From the NCBI GenBank assembly GCA_017983975.1, contig JAGOAL010000004.1, positions 1 to 64,000 of the forward strand: 64,000 nt of DNA. The letters run 5' to 3'. Positions 7,643-15,005 of the stretch are shown here, piece after piece (positions within the stretch are counted from its first letter, which is position 1; each line of letters opens with the position of its first letter). The DNA comes from Flavobacterium sp. GTDB lineage: Bacteria; Bacteroidota; Bacteroidia; Flavobacteriales; Flavobacteriaceae. The notes beneath the pieces are model-generated. The model did not search any database and was not told the origin of the DNA. It saw only the letters and a program-made list of their open reading frames with translations. The translations under genes and the position numbers were made by a program.

Positions 7643-9292
7643 CTATGCTTTATGTTCTCCTTTTTCTAGTACAATTTTTTGTTTGCAAATATGTTCCCAA
7701 TACTTGTTCTTGCTTACTACAACTAAGGTCCAGGGTTGGTTTTCTTCATACAAATAATCCAATATTTCCTTACAATCGTTTTCATCAATTTTGTCTAACG
7801 GATTTTCTAAAAACAATACCTCTGGTTGGTTAATAATGCAACGTGCTAACACAATTTTTTGAACAGTTGAAGCGTTTATTTGTTTTCCTTCTGAAGAAAT
7901 AGGGGTTTCTAGTCCTTTTGGCAAAGCTTTAATTGCCTCAGTTAGTTTTAATTTGTCAAGTAAATGAAAAACTGTTTCCATTTTTATTGACACATTATTA
8001 CATATTATGTTTTCTAATATCGTACCTTCAAATGGCATTTCTTGCGAAGTAACTACACCAATTTTAGAGCGATATACTCCTGATGAAAATTTCTTATAAT
8101 TGGTATTATTAATAAATATAGATCCAGAAGTAGGCTCTAATATTCGGGCTAATAATCGAATTAAAGTGGTTTTTCCAGCGCCATTTTCTCCGTCAATTAA
8201 AGTATGCTGTTTAGGTGCAATGCTTAATGAAACATTTTTAAGGGTTTCATTTTCTGCATTTGGATATTGAAAAGTAACATTTTGCAACTCAATTGTAATG
8301 GTTTCTTTATCAAGAGTATATGTTGTATTTTCCATTTCCTCTTCTAATTCTAAATCTACTACAGTACCTAATTTTTCTAAAGAGGTAAGTACATCATAAA
8401 ATAATTCTAATCCCGAAAATAATTTTTCAACGGCAGTAATGATGCTTAAAATGATAATTTCAGCAGCTACAAATTGCCCAATATTCATTTGCTGATTAAT
8501 TACTAAAAGTCCACCAATTATTAAAAGTCCAGCAGTAATTATTATTTTAAAACCCGTTAACTGAATAAATTGTTTTAACAACACATGAAAATGACTTTCG
8601 CGTTGCTTTAAATATTCGGTTACTAATTTGTCGTTTTTGTGTAAGGAATAATTAAACGTCGTGTTGCTTTTAAAACTCAAATGATTTCTAGCAATTTCTT
8701 GCAACCAATGGGCTATTTTATATTTGTATTTTGATTCCTTTAAACTGGTTTGCAATCCTTTGTTAAAGTTGATTTTGAATATTAAATACAGCAAGAGTAA
8801 TAATAGAAGACCAAAGAATATGAAGAAGGAATGATATAACGACAAAAGTATAATTCCAAAGATAATTTGTAAGGCCGCACCTGAACTATCTAATAACAAC
8901 TTGGAAACCCCTTTTTGAACAGTTAGTGTGTCAAAGAATCGATTGGCTAATTCTGGCGGATATTGATCTTGCAGTTGATTGAATTTAATTTTAGGAAAAC
9001 GGTAAGCAAATTCAAATGACGATCGAACAAATATTTTTTGTTGTAAATTTTCAGTAATTCTAAATTGCATAATTTTTAGTAATCCTACTATAGCAACTCC
9101 TATTACAACAATAAATACTAGTACCATCCACGAAGTACTAACTTTTCCAGCTTGAATAAAGTTGATGATTGACTGAATTCCTAATGGTAATGACAAGCTT
9201 ATTAGTCCTGCTATAATTGAATATAAAAAGATTTGATAAATATCTTGTTTATCAATCAATATAAGATTTTTAAATCGTTGTAACGGTTTCAT
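7643..9292 (-). CDS. ABC exporter (TMD-NBD fusion) with a degenerate nucleotide-binding domain
   Basis: A 549-residue half-transporter: six-helix exporter domain (about residues 15-300), then an ATPase domain (about 330-549). There is no N-terminal C39 peptidase domain. The A-loop Tyr343, Walker A (GENGAGKTT, 368-376) and Q-loop Gln417 are intact, so nucleotide binding is plausible. However, the LSGGQ signature reads INAST (472-476), Walker B reads VLFLEN so that the Asp is Glu496 and the catalytic Glu is Asn497, and the switch His is replaced by Lys528. A homodimer would lack every canonical hydrolytic residue. The frame is intact with no stop, so this is not an obvious pseudogene. It sits between the regulator (4-base ATGA overlap) and the HlyD adaptor. 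It may work with a second, canonical half-transporter or as a gated, non-hydrolysing channel; both are inference. Confidence 0.88.
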   Translation of the reverse strand: MKPLQRFKNLILIDKQDIYQIFLYSIIAGLISLSLPLGIQSIINFIQAGKVSTSWMVLVFIVVIGVAIVGLLKIMQFRITENLQQKIFVRSSFEFAYRFPKIKFNQLQDQYPPELANRFFDTLTVQKGVSKLLLDSSGAALQIIFGIILLSLYHSFFIFFGLLLLLLLYLIFKINFNKGLQTSLKESKYKYKIAHWLQEIARNHLSFKSNTTFNYSLHKNDKLVTEYLKQRESHFHVLLKQFIQLTGFKIIITAGLLIIGGLLVINQQMNIGQFVAAEIIILSIITAVEKLFSGLELFYDVLTSLEKLGTVVDLELEEEMENTTYTLDKETITIELQNVTFQYPNAENETLKNVSLSIAPKQHTLIDGENGAGKTTLIRLLARILEPTSGSIFINNTNYKKFSSGVYRSKIGVVTSQEMPFEGTILENIICNNVSIKMETVFHLLDKLKLTEAIKALPKGLETPISSEGKQINASTVQKIVLARCIINQPEVLFLENPLDKIDENDCKEILDYLYEENQPWTLVVVSKNKYWEHICKQKIVLEKGEHKA

Positions 9293-9960
9293 AATATGGT
9301 TTTTTTAACTAAATCAATAAAAAAATGCGAGGAGCAATCTTGCTCTGAAAAATTAGTAATTGTTTTTAAATGTTGTTTCAAAAATTGTTGATGTAAAGCA
9401 CTTTCAACTACCGTAGAAGCTAAACTTTTCGAATACGCATAATTCGGATTGATTTCTTCTATAATACTAATTAAACGATTTATAACTCTTTTATATACAA
9501 TGAAAAAACCAGCTTTATTTTCGTCATCAACATTTTTGGTGCGCATGGTTTTAGTAAATTCTTCAATAATAATTCGATTTAAAATCTGTTCATTGATGTA
9601 AGGAGTAGATTCATCATCGGAAATATTTTCTGATACAATTTGAATAGCTTTTTCTAATTTTTCAATTGGATTTTGAAGATTAGCTGTAGCAAACGCAATA
9701 CGATATTCCATCCAAGACCAATACCATGAAGACAAATACATCAATAATTTATGTTTGTTTTCAAAATAGCGATAAATAGAGCTTTCGTTAGATTGAATTC
9801 GTTCGCCTAATTTTTTAAAAGTAAAGGCTTCAAAACCAATTGAATCGATCAATTCGATGCTGTTTTTTAATATGTTACGACCCAATTCTGAAGTTTCAGG
9901 ATCTTTTACATATAGTTTTTCGTTGATCGTTATTTTTAAATTGGATAATATATCTCGCAT
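9289..9960 (-). CDS. TetR/AcrR-family transcriptional regulator
   Basis: A 223-residue one-component regulator. The N-terminal helix-turn-helix is at about residues 25-70: GFEAFTFKKLGERIQSNESSIYRYFENKHKLL is a textbook TetR DNA-binding segment ending in the YFxxKxxLL recognition-helix motif. The C-terminal about 150 residues form the divergent ligand/dimer domain. It is the first gene of its operon and overlaps the ABC gene by four bases. A perfect 17-bp palindrome overlaps its own -7 box, so autorepression of the whole export operon, relieved by an unknown ligand, is the simplest model. Confidence 0.9.
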   Translation of the reverse strand: MRDILSNLKITINEKLYVKDPETSELGRNILKNSIELIDSIGFEAFTFKKLGERIQSNESSIYRYFENKHKLLMYLSSWYWSWMEYRIAFATANLQNPIEKLEKAIQIVSENISDDESTPYINEQILNRIIIEEFTKTMRTKNVDDENKAGFFIVYKRVINRLISIIEEINPNYAYSKSLASTVVESALHQQFLKQHLKTITNFSEQDCSSHFFIDLVKKTIL

Positions 9961-9980
9961 TTTTATAAAATTAAATCATG

Positions 9981-9988
9981 CAAATATA
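9981..9988 (-). promoter_or_regulatory. -7 box (TATATTTG) of the tetR-ABC-hlyD-tolC operon
   Basis: Minus-strand TAnnTTTG 20 nt upstream of the tetR start. No clear -33 TTTG is seen; the palindrome at 9987-10003 occupies the spacer. Confidence 0.6.
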
Positions 9989-10003
9989 ATAGTAATACTA
10001 TTA
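9987..10003. promoter_or_regulatory. Perfect palindrome, putative TetR-family operator
   Basis: TAATAGTA-A-TACTATTA: eight-base arms with a one-base centre and no mismatch. It shares two bases with the -7 box at 9981-9988 and fills the space just upstream, so a bound repressor dimer would block RNA polymerase. Confidence 0.7.
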
Positions 10004-10009
10004 ATGTAT

Positions 10010-10024
10010 AAAAGTTTAACTTTT
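10010..10024. promoter_or_regulatory. Second palindrome upstream of tetR
   Basis: AAAAGTT-T-AACTTTT, seven-base arms, lying six bases beyond the first palindrome and near the expected -33 position. It is more AT-biased, so chance is more likely; it could be a second operator half or the tail of the gpmI terminator. Confidence 0.35.
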
Positions 10025-10031
10025 AATTAAT

Positions 10032-10056
10032 AAAAAAAGGGAAGCAAAGCCTCCCT
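10032..10056 (-). terminator. Rho-independent terminator after gpmI
   Basis: On the minus strand AGGGAGGC-TTT-GCTTCCCT (one G-T wobble) is followed by seven T. It separates gpmI from the TetR operon promoter. Confidence 0.85.
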
Positions 10057-10077
10057 AATAAATGAAAAATAATATTT

Positions 10078-11595
10078 TTATAATAATGACTTACAAGTCA
10101 TAATTTGAGGTTGTTCAATTCCCATCAATTCTAAAATAGTTGGAGCAATATCACCTAACACACCATTATTTATATTTTTCAAATCTTTGTCTACTAAAAT
10201 AATAGGAACAGGATTTGTTGTATGTGCAGTATTAGGTGAGCCATCTGGATTAATCATGGTTTCACAATTTCCATGATCGGCAATGATTATGGTAGTGTAA
10301 TTATTTTCTAAAGCAGTTTCAACCACTTCTTTTACACAAACATCAACTGCTTCACAGGCTTTTATGGCGGCTTCCATCACACCGGTATGTCCAACCATAT
10401 CGCCGTTGGCAAAATTTAAACACACAAAATCAACTGCACCTTTTTTCAATTCTGTAACCAATGCATCTTTAAGTTCAAAAGCACTCATTTCGGGTTGTAA
10501 ATCGTATGTTGCTACTTTAGGAGAGTTTTTCAAAATTCTCGTTTCGCCTACAAAAGGAGCTTCGCGGCCACCCGAAAAGAAAAAAGTAACGTGAGGATAT
10601 TTCTCAGTTTCTGCAATTCTAATTTGAGTTTTTCCTGCTTTTTCTATAACTTCTCCCAGTGTTTCGGTAATATTATCTTTGTCATAAATTACATGAACGT
10701 TTTGGTAAGTTTCGTCATAATTAGTCATGGTAACATAATACAAATTCAGTTTGTGCATATTGAATTCAGGAAAATCTTTTTGCGAAAGTACTTCGGTTAA
10801 TTCCCTTCCTCTATCGGTTCTAAAGTTGAAAAAAATCACAACATCATCTTCATGTATGGTTGCTAATGGTTGGTTGTTTTCGTCAACCATTACTAAAGGT
10901 TGTAAAAACTCATCAGTAACCTCTTTTAAATAACTTTCATTGATACTTGCAACAGCATTTTTTGAGTGCGTTCCGGTAGCATGAACAACTAAATCGTACG
11001 CTAATTTTACGCGTTCCCATCGTTTATCACGATCCATTGCATAATATCTTCCAATTACTGAAGCTAATTTTGCTCGGGTATTTGTTAAATAATTTTCTAA
11101 ATCAGCAATGTAATTAATTCCTGATTTTGGATCTACATCACGTCCATCAGTAAACGCATGCACAAACATTTTTTGAACACCACTTTCTTGGGCAGCATCA
11201 ATTAAACCTCTTAAATGTGAAGTGTGAGAATGCACCCCGCCATCTGAAACTAAACCTAAAAAATGAACAGCTTTATTGTTTTTTATGGCATATTCAAAAG
11301 CAGCTTTTAGTGGTTGCTCTTGACTCATGGTATTGTGTTCAACGGCCAAATTAAGTTTGGCTAAGTCTTGATACACAATACGGCCAGCGCCTAAATTCAT
11401 GTGACCTACTTCCGAATTTCCCATTTGGCCTTCAGGTAAACCTACATTTAAACCATCGGTTCTTAATTGTGCATTTGGATATTGAGTATATAATCCATCA
11501 ATAAAAGGCGTGTGTGCATTATCAATGGCAGAAACTTTTGGGTCGGGCGATTTTCCCCAACCGTCTAGAATCATTAAAATTACTTTTTTGTTCAT
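10078..11595 (-). CDS. gpmI: 2,3-bisphosphoglycerate-independent phosphoglycerate mutase
   Basis: A 505-residue two-domain glycolytic enzyme interconverting 3- and 2-phosphoglycerate. I use ATG 11595 (MNKKVILMILDGWG), six codons inside the longest frame, because family members begin here. The metal-site Asp is in ILDGWG, and the phosphoserine nucleophile is in the GNSEVGHMNLGAGR motif near residue 60. Further metal ligands are seen in FTDGRD, the GDMVGHTG motif and IIIADHGNCE near the C-terminus. Length matches the family (about 505-515). A TATCTTTG promoter box lies 16 nt upstream. Confidence 0.97.
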   Translation of the reverse strand: MNKKVILMILDGWGKSPDPKVSAIDNAHTPFIDGLYTQYPNAQLRTDGLNVGLPEGQMGNSEVGHMNLGAGRIVYQDLAKLNLAVEHNTMSQEQPLKAAFEYAIKNNKAVHFLGLVSDGGVHSHTSHLRGLIDAAQESGVQKMFVHAFTDGRDVDPKSGINYIADLENYLTNTRAKLASVIGRYYAMDRDKRWERVKLAYDLVVHATGTHSKNAVASINESYLKEVTDEFLQPLVMVDENNQPLATIHEDDVVIFFNFRTDRGRELTEVLSQKDFPEFNMHKLNLYYVTMTNYDETYQNVHVIYDKDNITETLGEVIEKAGKTQIRIAETEKYPHVTFFFSGGREAPFVGETRILKNSPKVATYDLQPEMSAFELKDALVTELKKGAVDFVCLNFANGDMVGHTGVMEAAIKACEAVDVCVKEVVETALENNYTTIIIADHGNCETMINPDGSPNTAHTTNPVPIILVDKDLKNINNGVLGDIAPTILELMGIEQPQIMTCKSLL

Positions 11596-11610
11596 GACTT
11601 TGTATTTGTA

Positions 11611-11618
11611 CAAAGATA
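11611..11618 (-). promoter_or_regulatory. -7 box (TATCTTTG) for gpmI
   Basis: Minus-strand consensus -7 box 16 nt before the chosen gpmI ATG, giving a leader of about 10-13 nt. It also supports that ATG over the upstream in-frame start at 11613, which would overlap the box. Confidence 0.6.
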
Positions 11619-11678
11619 AGCAATTGGTGAGTTTTTAAGAGAGATGAAGTAGTAAATTTACGAAATCGATTACGCAAA

Positions 11679-14090
11679 TTACCCTTTTTTAACCCATTTT
11701 TTTGCCTGATTATAATCGATAAAATAACGAACGCTAATTGACACAACATGATTCAAATTGTTATCAAATAAATTTGAGAAGTTGGATCCAAAATTATTGT
11801 TTATGGTTCGATTAAATGTAGCCGCATTATTCCTATACAAAACTGACATTTGACTACCTGGTGCAAACCACCAAGAATAGGATAAATCTAAATTCCAGGT
11901 GCTGAAGTTTGAATTTTTATTAAGCGTGTAGGTTGAATTTGGCGATAAACTTCCATCTGAATTTAATGTGCTTATTTGATTATTTTCAGCAAGTGACCAA
12001 TAATGTCTAACCGATAAATTAAAGTTCATCACACTGCTGATAGAAAATTTACTGGTTAGCGAATTTGTATACGTGTTTCTATCTCTTCTGGCAAAAATGA
12101 TATTGCTGTTTTCAAAATCAATGAAACCAATATCGTTTTGTTGTCTAAAATAATCAAAGCTGTACACTAATGAAAATCGATCATTAAAACGATATCTTGG
12201 ACTGATGTTTATTCCAGCCTCATATCTATTCTCATTGAGTACATGAGTAATATACGGATTTAAATCGATTGCAAATTTGTTATTATAATTGGACGAAAAA
12301 TAGAAATAACCACCTGCATTTTTTGGATTCACAAAATAGCGATTTTCTACTCGAGGTTCATAATAATCATAGTTTTCAAAAGGATTTACATTTAAACCGC
12401 CTCCAAAATAATGATTCTTTTTATTCGTCGAATTTAGATTAATATTTAAATTACTCGATTGTACTTGGTTTGTAGGTTTGTAAAATTCGAAGTATGATCC
12501 GAGACTTATTCGAAAGGTGTTAAATACTTTATTTGGATTTAGTATGCGATAATTTACATTGCTATACATCGAATAATAATTGGTTTTAAAATTAATTCCC
12601 AAGTCATTATTGTCAAAATCTTTTGAAATAAATTCACCTCCAATGCTGTATCTAAATTTACCGCTGGTTTCGGCTAGATCTAATGAAGCATTAACACCAT
12701 TTGTGTTTTTTACATCATGAATGCTACTCGATTTTAATCCGCCAGAAACATTATACTTATTTGTTTTATTGTTTAAATCAAAAAGTAATCCTGTAACATT
12801 AGCATCTCTGAAACTCCCATTTCTCGTTACATTTGTATTGATAAAAGTTACCGATGAATTTTGATTAAAACGTTGATCAAATACCGTTACGTTATAGTTT
12901 GTTAATGGGGAAATAGTAACCGCCCGTATTGAATTGTCATTTGAATTTATAGCCGAGGCGGTTGTTTTTTCTGTAACTGCATTTAAAAAACCTATACCTA
13001 AACCGTCTTTATTTCTGCCTGAAATTTTCATGGCATTTAATAAATTAATAGCAGCAGGATACTCTTCAATATATTCATCATTTGAAAGTGCAGGGTTGAA
13101 ATCTGGAGTTTGACCAATTCGTCTAGAATATAACAAGTCGCCTTTGCTAAACAGATCAGTTCCTTCTGTAAAAAAAGGTCGATTTTCATTAAATTGCTGT
13201 TCAAATGGGCCTAAATTTAAAACCACATTATCAAATTTTGTTTGGCCAAAATCGGGGACCAAAATAGCATCCAAAGTAAACGCATCATTAATTCCGTATT
13301 TTACATCTAAACCACCTTTAAATTCGCCCTTTGTCTTTTGAGTTTCACCCGCATTTAGATAAAAAGATGAATAAGGAATCAAAAATAAACGAGTAGGGGT
13401 TTTAATATTTTTGATGCCTTCTAATATTCCTGCTTGTTGTATAACAGCTCCAATTTTTGAATCTACATGTGTCCAAGTATAAATGCGTCGTTCTCGTTTA
13501 ATTTCTCTAACAAAGTTTAATCCCCAAGTTTGTTCACTTTCTGAAGAAAATCGTAAAGCAGCATAGGGTATTTTCATTTCTACTGCCCAACCAAATGGGG
13601 TGATTTTTACTTTACTGCTCCAAATAGCATTCCAAGAAAAATCTTCTCCTATTTGTTCTGTTGCTAAACAATCTAATTGACCTCCAGCAGCTGTTACAAA
13701 AAATCGAAAATCTTGTTGCCCATCGTTGTAACCGTTGATAAAAATTCCAAAAGCATCTGTTGTACCAAAATCGTCTCGCTCTGTAATCTCTTTCATGATT
13801 TTCGTTGGTTCATCATCATACAGCAATGCACCTACATAAATGGCTTCGTCATCATACAAAATTTTTACTTCTGTTCTTTTATTTGAATCAACAGCTTTAC
13901 CATTATCAGGTTCAAACATTATGAAGTCTTTAGCAATAGCTGCATTTTTCCATGACTCTTCATTTAATTCGGCGTCAATAGTAATGGATTCTGAAATTTT
14001 AGTTGTAATAATACTTTTTTTGTTCTGAGAAAATGAAAAAAAGAAATTTCCAATGCAGAGTAATAGTATGAATCCTATTTTTTTTGTCAT
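11679..14090 (-). CDS. DUF5916 outer membrane protein with N-terminal CBM9-like domain
   Basis: An 803-residue secreted protein. A signal peptide (MTKKIGFILLLCIGNFFFSFSQ) is followed by a CBM9-like sugar-binding fold (about residues 28-210, with ITIDAELNEESWKNA and the AVEMKIPYAALRF end), then the DUF5916 region, which looks like an outer membrane beta barrel: alternating polar/hydrophobic strands, many Asn/Tyr/Phe, ending ...ISVRYFIDYNQAKKWVKKG. The GPFEQQFNENRPFFTEGTDLF segment is a strong family marker. Function is unknown; homologs are common in Bacteroidetes and usually annotated as carbohydrate-binding. Monocistronic; a small inverted repeat lies against its start codon. Confidence 0.83.
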   Translation of the reverse strand: MTKKIGFILLLCIGNFFFSFSQNKKSIITTKISESITIDAELNEESWKNAAIAKDFIMFEPDNGKAVDSNKRTEVKILYDDEAIYVGALLYDDEPTKIMKEITERDDFGTTDAFGIFINGYNDGQQDFRFFVTAAGGQLDCLATEQIGEDFSWNAIWSSKVKITPFGWAVEMKIPYAALRFSSESEQTWGLNFVREIKRERRIYTWTHVDSKIGAVIQQAGILEGIKNIKTPTRLFLIPYSSFYLNAGETQKTKGEFKGGLDVKYGINDAFTLDAILVPDFGQTKFDNVVLNLGPFEQQFNENRPFFTEGTDLFSKGDLLYSRRIGQTPDFNPALSNDEYIEEYPAAINLLNAMKISGRNKDGLGIGFLNAVTEKTTASAINSNDNSIRAVTISPLTNYNVTVFDQRFNQNSSVTFINTNVTRNGSFRDANVTGLLFDLNNKTNKYNVSGGLKSSSIHDVKNTNGVNASLDLAETSGKFRYSIGGEFISKDFDNNDLGINFKTNYYSMYSNVNYRILNPNKVFNTFRISLGSYFEFYKPTNQVQSSNLNINLNSTNKKNHYFGGGLNVNPFENYDYYEPRVENRYFVNPKNAGGYFYFSSNYNNKFAIDLNPYITHVLNENRYEAGINISPRYRFNDRFSLVYSFDYFRQQNDIGFIDFENSNIIFARRDRNTYTNSLTSKFSISSVMNFNLSVRHYWSLAENNQISTLNSDGSLSPNSTYTLNKNSNFSTWNLDLSYSWWFAPGSQMSVLYRNNAATFNRTINNNFGSNFSNLFDNNLNHVVSISVRYFIDYNQAKKWVKKG

Positions 14091-14114
14091 ATTAGTGGGA
14101 ATTGTATCACTAAT
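14091..14114. promoter_or_regulatory. Inverted repeat ATTAGTG-N10-CACTAAT next to the DUF5916 start
   Basis: Perfect seven-base arms at 14091-14097 and 14108-14114, directly upstream of the start codon and inside the divergent promoter gap. It could be an operator or an mRNA leader hairpin. No regulator is assignable. Confidence 0.4.
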
Positions 14115-14216
14115 GTAAGTGACTTATATAAAAGACTACTTTTTTGTAATAATGTTTCACTTTTTTGAAAAATAATCGATGAAACGCACAAAATTTCGAT
14201 TAAAGTCACTTTTTTA

Positions 14217-14247
14217 TTTGGTATTAAAAATTTTATGGATATATTTG
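14217..14247 (+). promoter_or_regulatory. Complete Bacteroidetes sigma-70 promoter: TTTG-N19-TATATTTG
   Basis: The -33 TTTG at 14217-14220 and -7 TATATTTG at 14240-14247 with a 19-nt spacer match the consensus exactly. It drives the YkuD_2 L,D-transpeptidase gene, whose ATG is 36 nt further on. Confidence 0.8.
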
Positions 14248-14282
14248 AACTTTACAACAATTAAGTAAACAGCATATTATCA

Positions 14283-15005
14283 ATGATTTGTCGAATTTTT
14301 CCCTTTCTTATACTGTTTTTGTTTTCTTTTTCATCTTATGATTCAGCAAACAAATCAAATAAGCCTTCAGAACTAAAATGGGTGGCTTCAAATGCTACAT
14401 CGTCTTTAGAATCTAGATGCAAATCTTTTTATGCTACCTTAGATCAAAATCATTTTTCATTACCCAATTTTGATGTTTTTTTAGCTGCTTTTCAAGGATA
14501 TGAACAACTAAAACAACAAGGTCAAATCGTAAATGATATTTTAACAGTTATTGATTTTAGTTTGTCTTCAAAAGAAGAGCGATTATGGGTTATAGACATG
14601 AGTTGTCAACAAATACTTTTGCAAACATTAGTTGCACATGGAAGAAATTCAGGACTTGAATATGCTACTAATTTTTCAAATGAAAATGAATCGTTTAAGA
14701 GTAGTTTAGGGTTTTATTTAACGGGAGAAATGTACCAAGGGAAACACGGCGCTTCATTACGATTAGACGGATTAGAATATGGTATTAATCATAAAGCTCG
14801 AGAACGTGCAGTAGTGATCCATGGTGCCGATTATGTGTCTAAGAAAATAGCAACAAAACAAGGTTACATTGGTAGAAGTTTAGGTTGTCCGGCCGTTCCT
14901 TATGAAGTGAATCAACAATTAATTCAGTTGATTAAAAATAAATCGTGTCTATTTATTTACCATCCTTCTAAACACTACTTGACAAATTCTAAATTACTTT
15001 CCTAA
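14283..15005 (+). CDS. Murein L,D-transpeptidase catalytic-domain protein (YkuD_2 / PF13645 type)
   Basis: A 240-residue exported protein. A hydrophobic N-terminus (residues 1-19) acts as signal peptide. The catalytic region carries His180 in VIHGADYV and the nucleophile Cys202 in GRSLGCPAVP, the SxGCPA form typical of the YkuD_2 subfamily. Expected activity is L,D-transpeptidation or carboxypeptidation on peptidoglycan or lipoprotein attachment in the periplasm. Its 3' end overlaps by 12 bases the 3' end of a second, larger L,D-transpeptidase gene on the other strand. A perfect-consensus promoter lies upstream. Confidence 0.85.
   Translation: MICRIFPFLILFLFSFSSYDSANKSNKPSELKWVASNATSSLESRCKSFYATLDQNHFSLPNFDVFLAAFQGYEQLKQQGQIVNDILTVIDFSLSSKEERLWVIDMSCQQILLQTLVAHGRNSGLEYATNFSNENESFKSSLGFYLTGEMYQGKHGASLRLDGLEYGINHKARERAVVIHGADYVSKKIATKQGYIGRSLGCPAVPYEVNQQLIQLIKNKSCLFIYHPSKHYLTNSKLLS

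Noticed and set aside
7643..9292. The ABC transporter gene as a pseudogene
   Set aside because: The frame is uninterrupted, junctions with both neighbours are tight, and the membrane domain and nucleotide-binding residues are well kept; loss is confined to specific catalytic motifs.
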